Below are positions 24,201 to 36,200 of a stretch of 64,000 nucleotides of DNA, in pieces. The DNA is taken from NCBI GenBank assembly GCA_035048495.1, contig CM068540.1, positions 914,829 through 978,828 of the forward strand, in the 5' to 3' direction. Below the pieces are notes generated by a model, which saw only the letters and a program-made list of their open reading frames with translations, ran no database searches and was not told the DNA's origin. Positions within the stretch are counted from its first letter, which is position 1; each line of letters begins with the position of its first letter. The position numbers and the translations under genes are program-made. Source of the DNA: Euptelea pleiosperma. Its lineage: Eukaryota > Streptophyta > Magnoliopsida > Ranunculales > Eupteleaceae.

Positions 24201-27200
24201 TACATACGAGATTTGAACCATTGGGGAGAGACACATTTTCCATCCTTTTTCCTGATGTTCATCGGTTAATTTTTTAGAAGTTGGGGAGGATCATTAGGAA
24301 TGATTGAATCAATCTATCTGACGAGGGAAAGAGGATATCGGTGGAACGGGAGTTACTCACTGGGCGAGGCGCTTGTGAGCCCAGCACATACATGCCAACT
24401 TGGGCGGGATCAATCGGAAATAGAGAAATACCAACTCATGATCGGAGGGGCGGAGTAAAAATGTTGTGTATATATAACTTATTTGATTGGATCCCGTTAA
24501 CCCCCCAATCTGATCCAAATCCGATCCGTTGACAGCCCTATTTGTAATGCTATTCAAATGGTTTTGATGGAGTGCAAGAGTATTGTAAAATTCTGAGAGG
24601 TCCAAATGAAGGACTTTTATTGCAAGTGGAATGAATGGCTTTATCAACGAAGGTGTTCCCCATGGCCTTGTGGAGATTCTATTGTATATAGGCTCTTTGT
24701 ACTTGGGAAATGCTCATACTCAATCTTGTAAATTCTCTTTTCTTTTATCTTTCTTTGTTACTTATTAAAAAAAGGAGCTCTAATTCCCTCTTTTTTAAGG
24801 AGGCATTATTAACCCAGAGAGAATAAGGAAAGGTTTTTGGCTATGATAGCCGGATACCTGTACTGTACATGGCCATCGTATCCGTGTCGACATGACACGA
24901 CACCGGATACTCTATCGACATGTATCCCCATGTATCCTTCATAAAAAGTTGAAAAAATTAGAAAAAATAAAAATTTTGAACTACAAAATAGGATATTCGT
25001 ATCCGTGTCCCTGATTTTGGAAAATGTTGAGTCATATCCCTACTTCTCGTATCCGTTTATGTATCTGTCTGTATCCGTATCTGGGCATCTTAGGTTTTTG
25101 GACCTTTTTCAACCCCAGGATGCGATAAGAAACGACTCACACCTTCGAATCACTATGGCCAACTTCCGTCTAAGTGCAACCACTCATCTTGCCTTAAGAG
25201 ACAACTATAGGAAAGAATAGTTCAGTTCTTCCTGCTTCCCATTTCTACATTATCCATCTCAACCATCTTATCCACTACATAATTTGAAATGTGCTTAGGA
25301 GATTTTATACATCAACATGCATTCCTAGTGTACAGTCAACTATCAGTTGTAGCTGCTAAACATACTCATCCCATGCATTTGCGTGATGATCTCTTTCAAG
25401 TGGTGACCTTTTCTTACGTATTAAAAAAAAAGAGAAAAAGAAAATGGTGACATTTTGCTTGAGTCGATTTGCATGTACTTCAGCCTTATTCCATGCCTTT
25501 ACTTGCTTACCAAAAAAAAAATCCACCCCTTATCGTTTTAGTTTTGATTCTATCTGATTTACTAGTTTCTTTCCTATAGTTTTATTTATTGCATGGAGTT
25601 TATATATCCAGAGCTATATTCACATAGTAATATGACACAGTTTGCAAATTGTTTCAGGGAAGGTTTAATGTCGTATAAGCAATTCATTCAAGAGCTTGAA
25701 GATGATATACTGCCGGCTGAAGCTGAACGCAGGTACATAATGGGATATTAGCGTAATTGTATAAAACTACCAAATGCTTCATATGAGCATCACAAATGAT
25801 TTGCCAGTGTATGTGTTTATCATGGATTAACATATGCCTATGATCATCTAGGTATCAAGAATACAGATCAGAGTACATCTCAACTCAGAAACGTGCTTTT
25901 TTTGATGCTCATAAAGATGAGGAATGGTACTTAATGTTATTCTATTTTTTTTAAAGTTTTGGTTTCCTATTTGTTTGTTCTTTTTTGTGTCTTTCTATTC
26001 TAATTGGACTTGCTTCTGGACATAGGCTGAGGGACAAGTATCACCCAACAAATTTACTAACGGTCATAGAAAGGTGAGCTCTAGTTCCTTGATATCTAAA
26101 GGAAAGATGGAAAGTATTTAATTGGCAACTATAATGGTATGGTGATGGTCTTTCTGACTTAGTTGGCAATTATTGAGCTTTTCTGGCATACCATTAATAC
26201 TAGATCTGGATGGGAATTTTCATTGTGGAACCAATAACTCCTTAATATTTTATTTTTTTGGTCTAATAGTTTTTCTTGGTATCCCTATGGTTTCCATTTC
26301 CTAGGAGGAATGAACATGCTCGGAAAATTGCGAAAGACTTCTTGCTGGATTTGCAGAGTGGAACATTGGACCTGTAAGATCAGTTCCTTTATTTTTGTTA
26401 CGTTTTGCACATAACGACCATGACGCCAACTACTTTCCATTTCTGAGATACAGGGGTCCTGCTATTAATGGCGCATCATCAAACAAATCAGGACAGGCAA
26501 GTGATCCTAACTCTGAGGATGAAGCAGATATTGGCGGCAAAAGAAGAAGACATGGTCGTGGACCAGCTAAAGAAAATGATCTTCTTTCAGCAGCTCCCAA
26601 GGCTCACCCTATAAGTTCGGAACCCAGACGAATCCAAGCTGACATTGAACAAGCGCAAGCTCTGGTACGTAAAATTGACACAGAAAAAGGGATTGAGGAA
26701 AACATTCTGTGCAGCGTCGATCATGAAAAAATGGATGGTGAGAAATCTCATGGTGGATCCATGGGCCCAATTATAATAATACGGGGTTTAACCTCTGTCA
26801 AGGGTCTCGAGGGCATTGAGCTATTGGATACACTCATTACTTATCTTTGGCGCATCCACGGTTTGGATTACTATGGCATGAATGAGACAAATGAAGCTAA
26901 GGGTCTTCGGCATGTGAGGGCAGAGAACAAGAGCTATGATGAAACAAGTACTGCTGGGGCCGACTGGGAGAAGAAACTTGACTCATTTTGGCAAGGGAGG
27001 TTGCGGGGTCAGGATCCGTTGGAAATAATGACAGCCAAGGAGAAGATAGATGCAGCCGCTGTTGAATCTTTAGATCCCTTTGTCAGAAAGATAAGGGACG
27101 AAAAGTATGGGTGGAAGTATGGTTGCGGAGCCAAGGGTTGCACTAAGCTTTTCCATGCTGCTGAGTTTGTGCATAAGCATCTGAGACTGAAACACCCAGA

Positions 27201-30200
27201 GCTTGTGATGGAGCTGACTTCAAAAGTGCGCGAGGATCTGTATTTCCAAAACTACATGAAGTAAGTATTGGATTTATTTTTTTGATAAGTATAAGCTTTA
27301 TTAAGGGCTAACACCAAACAAACAAGGAAGCCAAAGCTAGAGAGGTCGAGATGACCTACAAAAAGCTAAGGCTAAAGAGAACAAAAGGAACTAAGTATTG
27401 GATTTGATAGATTTTTTTGTTCTTTTCCTTGTGGATTGTGGGGTTATGAAGCTATTCATTTTGTACACATTGATGACTACCTTATTTTGCTGCAGTGATG
27501 CAGATGCACCTGGTGGGACACCTGTCATGCAGCAACCTCTCCTGGTATGATTCATCAGACCAATAATGCACACACAAGTATATAGACACCCAAAATATCC
27601 CCTAAATGAGGAATTGGTTGACTTCTAAATATTGGTGATGGCGATGTTGTAATGTGACTACTTTTCCGGCTTTTCTTTTAGTAGGGAAGAGAATTTGTAT
27701 GATGGGTAGTGAAAAAAAACTGTAGGTCTAATTTCCCAGTTCAGGTTTTGCAAACTATTTTAGGTTCAACACTTCAATTATTATGTTATCAAATTGTGGA
27801 GCTTTTGTCCCAAAATACCACCTTTAAAACTTTCAATTGTTATTTTCTAGGAAAGAGAATTTGTATGAAGAGTTGCCAAAAAAAAAAACCTAAAGGTCTA
27901 ATTTCCCAGTTTAGGTTTTGCAAACTATTTTAGGTTCAACACTTCAATTATTATGTTATCAAATTGTGGAGCTTTTGTCCCACACTGGATGATAGATTTG
28001 ATCGTACTTGTAGAAGATGCTATACCCTTCTTCCTGAACTCTTACTTCTAGCATGAATTGCCACTACCAAAACTCCACAAAATACTACCTTTAAAACTTT
28101 CAATTGTTATTTTCTCTTTAGCATTGTTGTGTTGGTGTAAATAAATTGCTTAAAGGTGGAAAAAAGGAATTGATTTCAGGCGTTATAGTCAGAGAGTTGG
28201 GCTCCTCAAATATTTTTTTCTTCGATGTGTATACTTTATTAATATGCAAAAAAAGAAGAAGAAAAAACCGAAGCATACAAACACCAAGGCTATTAAGAGG
28301 TTGAGATGACCTACTAAAAGCCGAGGCAGGCCCAAAAAGAAACTTGGGCTCCTAAATATCCAACATTGAATTATCCAATAAGGCAATAATAGGGTGTTTT
28401 GTGAGGATTTGATCCCAATGCAAGGAAGTCGACTTTGATGTGTTTATTTGATGTTGGATTGATTCTTAGGGAGGCTTCCAGATATTCGTATCTTGTTGGT
28501 CTTCCATTGGGTGAAAATCCATTCAAAAAAATATTTGGGATCCACTAGTTGAAGGATTTGAGAGGAACTTCACTGTAGTAGAGGTTTAAATGGATTAAAG
28601 ATGAGTAAAGGTGATATGATTAGATACTGGAAAGACTGTATGGTTTGGAGCATGGTTTTAAATTTAACCTGAAGTTCAGAAGTTTCAGGATACTCAAAAC
28701 CAATAAAGAGAGATATGCCCAAAGCACTTGGTCATCTAAAGGGCCATTCCTGGGGTCACCTAGGCTGGGCTTAGGTTTCTTGGAGGGGACATCCCGAATC
28801 TCCCTTGGCATAGGACATGGCTTGGGACAGTGCTAGGTGGTGGCAAGTTGGCATCGTGGATCCCCCTTGGGATGAGGCTATTGTTTATGCGCATCCTCGC
28901 TATGCGCTATGCATAACACATGTGCAGTGATGGGATGAATGGCAATCCTGATAACTCGGTTGAGTTGATCTCAGGTACTCGGTGCTCGTACGCCAAGCTG
29001 CCCTTAGCCTGTGGTGCAATAGCATAGTAAGGGGCAATGTTGTGCACAATGATGCGTGCCATAGATTATGTAGTCCTCAGTTGGTAAAGCATAGGTGCTT
29101 GTAGTGAAGCGTAGCTGGAGTTCAGGACTTAGGATGAGTTTGTATCCCTCGTCAGGCGTTATGTTCATGGGATTTTGGGAAGGTCAGAATTTTGATTCGT
29201 TAAGGCTTGCTTCAGTTTGGACTTGATCGGAGTGCCGCACGGTCCGAACCGCTGTGAGAAAATAGGACCGTGATAGAGATCAAGTATTTTTTTTCCTCAA
29301 AGCGCGAACAAGTGATGATTCGGATTCAAGAGCTAGGAATTGGCTTGTTGCAAACAAATTATAGTTGAATTATTTTAAGAAGTGAGATTTCAGAGCCGGG
29401 GCGACACCTAGGATAGAAGTTTCCTACAACTAAGATTTTTCCTAATGAAGGTGAGGACAACTAAGAGAGTGGAAGTGGGTCCAGAACTCTGCACATTTTT
29501 TAATTTTCTTGGTATGCAGGATTTGAAATTGCTGGTATGCGATCATATGGGGCTTTTAAAAGGAGAGAAATCAGAGTCTTCGTAGGCAAGCAAGTTGACT
29601 TGAACTTCATTATGCTTAATATCAAGGGACTGATGTTCCTATGGTCTAAGGCGTTTCCGGAATGTAGGGGCCTGTTCTTCGAAGACTTCTTTTTTCGTTG
29701 GGATTTTTTATATAATAGGGATGAGAGTTAAATTGGCGTTTGTTTGTTCCTTTTGCTTGCTTAGCCTTAGCCTATTGTAGGTCATCTCGACCTCTCTAGC
29801 TTTGGCCTCTTTGTTTGTATTAGCGTTGGCCCTTAATAAAGCTCATAAGAAAAAAAATTGCTGGTACCTAGTGATTGGTGAGTGGGGCTGAGGAATGGGG
29901 CTTTCTAACATTTAGGGCTCTCGTTTGTTGTATCTCCAAGGTGATATTTTTCTAGTGATGGCCAGCTTAAAAACCAAATTTTGTAATTTGCCACCTAGAA
30001 CTTGAAGCTGGTGCTAATTGGTATCCATATTCTGGGAGATTGCAAGTGCAAAAAATTACTATTGCATTGGGTCGTACATGTATCATCTAGAGACCATGCG
30101 TAAGATATCTCATGTTCCATTTCCTACATAGATCTGTTCATAAGAATATGACATAGATTGGCCATTGCAACTAGACAAATTATTTGCCATACTTCTCAAC

Positions 30201-33200
30201 TCCATAATTTGGTAAACATTTCAACTCCAATAGTTTGGTAAAGATCCGACTCAACAAGTTGGTGACCTGGTACAATGACTCGGGCAATGTGTATTATGCT
30301 TTTTATGAACTAACACAACTTTCCAGACATAACTTTATGAATACTTGCAGGAACACCTTGTGACACCTGACTTGCTAGACATCTATTCAGATGATTCTCA
30401 TATGAATTGGATCACATTTTGGATAGCACGAACTAGTGAATAAGCCTAAGGCAAATTGTGTCGGGTCGTACATGTGTCTTCTAGAGCCATACCTAAGACA
30501 TCTAATGTTAATTTCCAAAGTAGATCTGTGCATAAGATTATGACATAGATCGACCATTCCAGCTAGACAAATTATTTGCCATACTTCTCAACTCCAAGAT
30601 TCGGACATAGGTCACATACAATCCGAAGAAACTTTATGAAGACTTGTAGGAACACTTTGTGACACCTGATTCATTCGACATCTATTCAGATCACATTTTG
30701 GATAACCCGAGCTAGTGGAGAAGCTTAAGGCAAGCCATGTTAGATAGAATAGACTCGGTCTCTTGTGTGTCCTAGTTGACTCAAAACATCACAACCCTGT
30801 TCGGATAACATAGGGCGATTCCGAGATATATAGTCCTACCTGAGGCTTTCCGAGATAAAATTGAATGCTCAACATGAGCATAGAAATTCAAGTATGGGCA
30901 CTTTAACATGGATGGGAGAAACAATTAAAACCTTATCTATACATATGTACTATGTAAATCTGATTAGTTGGCAGCTGAATAGCATAACCAATCACATTTG
31001 AGTATTTACTGCCCGCATTTAGAGAATAATTGACTGCATTTGAGAAATTATCGCCATGTTCGGATAGTAGCTGATCATTATGCCATAATGGGAGTGCAAT
31101 CAAGGGGCATTCTTCCACGTGTCCATAGGAACGGCCTTGATTTTCATGCAAAAAGCAGAGGACACAATCTATAACCGTCAAACTGATCTATTGAAACCTA
31201 TTAATACTACTTCGGACCTGAAGGGAGGGTCCCCAACTTTTCTGCTTGGATATCCCAACTCGGATTTTGGACGATGCAAATATCCCGACTTGGATTCGGG
31301 TCTCTACAAATATCCCAACTCGACCTGCTTTGCTGATTTGAATGTAAAATCGGTAGCATGGAGGAGTAAATGTACTAGGGGAATGAATTGTACTGAATTG
31401 ACTCTTAAGTGAATTGGCCACCTGGGCCCATGGATGCAGTTGTCATTACGGTGGCAAACTACGTAAAAATGTTGTTCTCTATATATCCCTCTCTCTCTCT
31501 CTCTCTCTCTCTCAATTGATATTGGGTGTGTTACACTATTTCCGAAGTGATCAATGGCAGGCTCGGAAATTTGCACTAAGATGGAGTTTTGGTGACTCAC
31601 ACTCGTACCCCATAGATTTATGCATCCGTATTGACATATTCATTGGTACATCATATTCAAGCTTCTGTCTTGACAGATTCATTATTCTAATTAACAAATT
31701 TATGCTGCTTTCAATATTTTTCTTATTGGTTTCGTCTACAGTCCCAATATTAACCAATCAGTCTGCATGGTCATGGATTGATGGCAATAGAGTTCATTTG
31801 GTATTGGTGGATTTGTTGTTCTTATTTTTAATAGGGGGTATAAATCTCATGTTAACAGGACCTAGCCCAGTCTTAGTCCAGAATAAACAGTTCAATGTTG
31901 CAGCTACTTTCATAAATATCAACTCTGGTCTTGTTTTAAAGGCAACATCTGAAAAAGCGAGGGCCCAAAAAAGTGGTCCCACATGGTTTTGGGTTTCCAA
32001 ACAGGCCCTTGATTTTGAGTTTTAATAATTTTGCATGTCACGTAGTAAGTATATAAATTTTGGTAAGCTTTTTACTTGTTGCTCTTAGTTTTATGATTGA
32101 GTTTGTAGTTGTAAGGAAACAACTAAGCTATGTTAGAAGAATTCGGCTTAGTGTGAGGCTAAAGCTAAACTTTGATGAGTGTTTGTGAGGTGATCCTGTT
32201 TCACAGGAATTGGATGTATCTGTAGGGATGGGATGAACAAGACTTGGATTCCAATGAAGTGGGGTTTAGAAGGTTTGAAGACTTGTGTTCCTACTTCATA
32301 GGACTTCTAGAGGTGGAAGATGATTCCTTGAATGTCATATTTGGGTTTAGGGGAAGTTGGAAGGTGCAAAATAGCTAATGTTGTTGTGTTGATAACGTCT
32401 TTTTGATTTTGAGTAGAAGTCTAGATATCTTGTGTAGGCATACTCGTAAAATTTCCAGCTATAGATTGACTTCTTGGCAGAAGGTGTGAATAGCAAGTAA
32501 ATTAGAGAATCTAGACTACTAATGATCTTATTTTTAGAATACTTGCACAAAGAATCCATTTGTTTTCTTGTTCCTAACCTTAACCATGTAAAGAGTTTTC
32601 TTTTCAAGGCCTTTATTAACTTCTTTCTTAATCTTTAAGGGCCCTTTTAACTTGAAACCTTAAAGATGAGCAAAGAAAGTCAAAAATCTAAAAAATGATC
32701 TATGTTGATGGTGGAAGTATGTTAAAATGTCTTATATTTGTGTGGAAAGACTTAGCAAGAAAAATGCTATAAGTGTGTTTAAGTAGTAAACACGTGGTTT
32801 CTCAGTGTTCATGAAAAATCAAAAGTACAAACATATGAACCATTGTTTTCTACTGAAACTGTGTCCAACATTTCTTTTTTGGGAATATTTGACATACTCC
32901 CCAATGTTACCTTTGAAATTTGACATACCCTAACCCCCCCCCCCCCCAACCAACAATTTGAAAAAACTGACATACCCCCCTATTATTTGGTCCATTATTA
33001 TTTGACCAATGTTGCCCCGAGTTGACCACTGAAATTTTCATTAAAGGACAAAAATGCCCTTATCTTCAACCTTGGAACCTCTACATCTGACACGTTGTTG
33101 AGCATAAATGAACTCAGTAGAGCACTGTTATACATGAATGACTAATCATATGGCAAACAGATTGACCGGTTGGTGTGATTCTTGGGTCCTTCAAGAAGTT

Positions 33201-36200
33201 AGGTATGGATCGCAAGCAAGTGTAACTGTGTAAGGCAATCAGTTATAAGAACCTTTGTAACTTGACCATAGGTCTAGTCTGACCATTCAAAAGCTAAGGC
33301 CCTTTGATCAAGCAATTAGACCTTTATTTGGAGGTCGTTGTTTCAATCCCATGCTGGGCACGTTTCCACAGTGTTGTGGTGGGTGCCAGTGGAATAGAAA
33401 TCATCCAGGCAGGTATAGTCCGCATAGCAACTAGAAAGAAAGACTAGTGACTGAATTTACCAGGCTTTACAAGAGACGTAGAGGTTCTGGAACTGAAATG
33501 TTATCATTTTATTGTAGACGTTCCTGAAAAAACCTTGAATAATTCTTCTTAAAGAATTAATTGACTTGGTATTGGGTCAATAGTGACTTGGGTTCGACTA
33601 GAATCACTGCATGCAAAGTTTAGGGTGGGCCTGGGTTAATTAAAAGTTTCATGGGATGGACCTAAGCCTGAGTTTCTTCGCCGGAGTAGTGGTCTTGTTG
33701 GCCATGAGACTGGTGTGGATTGGTCACCGATGCGGTGATGAGCGGCTAATCCATTAGAATCTTTTGGCCGGCCATCCACCACAACAGTTTGATCGGGGTA
33801 AAACCCAAACCCTTGTTCAAGATTGAAGACAAGGGCATTTATGTCCTTTAATAAAAATTTAGTGGTCAACTTGGGTCAACAATGGTCAAATGACAGTGGA
33901 CCAAGTCATAGGGGTATTTCAGCTTTTTCAAATTGTGCGTGTGGGTGGGTATGTCAAAAATTCCCTTCTTTTTTCCCTCAAATCATTAGATTCAAATCTT
34001 GAATGTTTCTTGAATCATAAAATTGACTCGTAAGATTCACATGCAAATGGGTTCAGACATAAGATTCAAATTGGTTGGGTTAACATCTGATTTGAATTAT
34101 AAAATTTAAATAGTAGATAACTCTTGCAGTAATTGTATATTGCAACACAGTTAATCAACACAATAAATGGTTGGAATGACGGAAATATGTCGGTTTAATG
34201 GCATTCGATAGGTTAGGGGGAAAATTTTGGACCTGTTCTTGTCGACATATTTCAAGAATATTCTAGATATATACAAACTGTGTATAGAAAGCACAGTTTT
34301 GGTGGAATTTTTTTTATCATTCCAACCGTTTTTAATTAAAGAAAAAGTAAGTAAAACAGGAAATTCGTAGGGCAAAAAATGCATGTATATGATGTCTTAA
34401 GCATATTAATAAGTACATTTATAATCTAATTTTGTAAATTAAACTATTAGTTTTTAATATAGAAGTTTAAAAAGTAAAAAAATTGAAAATTAAGACACTA
34501 GTAGGGGAACAAATCCACGCATAGCAGCATATGTGGTATATTAGCATGTCCCTGTGTGATGTGTTGCATAGGATCTTCTAAATAGGTGAAGCAAGGTAGT
34601 TATGGGCCCAAGGCGCACTTAAGAGTTTGCGCATGAGGCGCAAGGCGAGGCACGTGCCTTACTGAAGCGAGGCACAATATTAAAAATTATAAAAAATATA
34701 AAAATAATTAAGAAAAATAACATCATAAAATAACAAAATAGGTAATCATTAGGCCATAAAACATAAAAAATAGTAAATGTCAAAAATCTCAAATAACCCA
34801 AAAGCATTTCTAGTTAACATTGTCATTATTTAAATACAAAACAAGTAATCAAAAAGCCATAAAATATAAAAGATAGAAAATGTTCAAAATCTCAAATAGC
34901 CTACAATTAGTTCTAGTTAACATCAGCATCATCTAAAATATAATCATTAGCTTCATCCCCATCATCATCGGATGTGTTAGCCTCAAGATATTCTTCTTCT
35001 CTCCTCCGAATTGGTCTCTTCCTCTTCCGGCACCCTTATTGAAGTCCTTGCCCTTACTCTGCACCTTGATTGTGATCTACTACTTAATGTTGATTCACCA
35101 ACTTCAGCAGCTCTCGCAACACTCCATCTCAAGCACCGATTCATCTTCTGCTTCTCCACCTTCTGTTTTCATCTCCCCAAGTAGCCATTCATTGCTTTCA
35201 TTAATGTCTTTCAATGAGATAGGTTCAATTGTATCTCTCTTATCATACCGATGCTTAATATAATAGGCCAAAGTATAGAATTTTTACAAAAAAAATATAT
35301 ATTTTAGTGAGGTGCGCCCCTGATGCTCCTGGTTTGAGGTGCGCGCCTTGAGCATAAGGTGTTGTTCAAGGTGCGCGCCTTACTAAACGCGCTTCGCCTT
35401 GACCTTTTTAAGGTGCGCCTGAGGCGCGCGCCTTGACTACAAAGGGGTGAAGTACTTGTTTTGACATGTGACGCATTGAGACTCCATGGATTCTGTTGAC
35501 AGCAGTATAATAATTAACATTTACCATAGATCTGAGCACTACTTTGAAATTGTCCATGTAACAATATAACATTTCATATATGTATTCTCATGTCTGTAGG
35601 TATATGATGCAAATTATTAGATACCCATTACATATGCATAAATTTCATTATTATATATAAACCATTTACTTATTCTTCATTTTTTAAAATATGCCAACGA
35701 GCCCACGAATACTATTTTCTATGGTTTGCCATACCTGTATACATGTGACATAGGCCTGTACATATGTTCTTCTATGACATAATTATTAAAAAACTAATAT
35801 TTTTACTGTTTTTAAAATGAATCTTGTAATAGCTATACGACCTAAGATGCTATAATATTAAATAAGTGTTTGACTGTCTCCGTCGATTGTAATGTTTGCG
35901 TCGGATTTGAGTGTATTTTAAATTCTTTTCAGAAGTAGATTACATTTAAGGCATCGATATTGCACGTAGGAAGGTGGATCATGCCGTTATGACCTTCTCT
36001 AGTCGTAGAGCAGTTGTTTTTAGCTTTTACGTACTAAATTGACGTGATTATGTACTTTTGGATGTGTGAGTCAGCTGTTTTTGAGTCTGAGAGTCTTAGA
36101 TGTCTGCGGTAGCATGTCTTGCTTTTCTACGCATAATTGTTGTTCATTGCATGGTTTTAAAAACGGCCGTTTAAACGGTTTTAACGGCTGTTTAAACGGT

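Noticed and set aside
31414..32025. 203-codon open frame in SERRATE intron 9
   Set aside because: It runs through a (CT)n microsatellite read as Ser/Leu repeats, lies inside a well-supported intron, and matches no family.
35039..35263. Ser-rich + strand open frame within the hAT element
   Set aside because: The opposite strand carries the transposase tail, and this frame is its antisense shadow plus low complexity.
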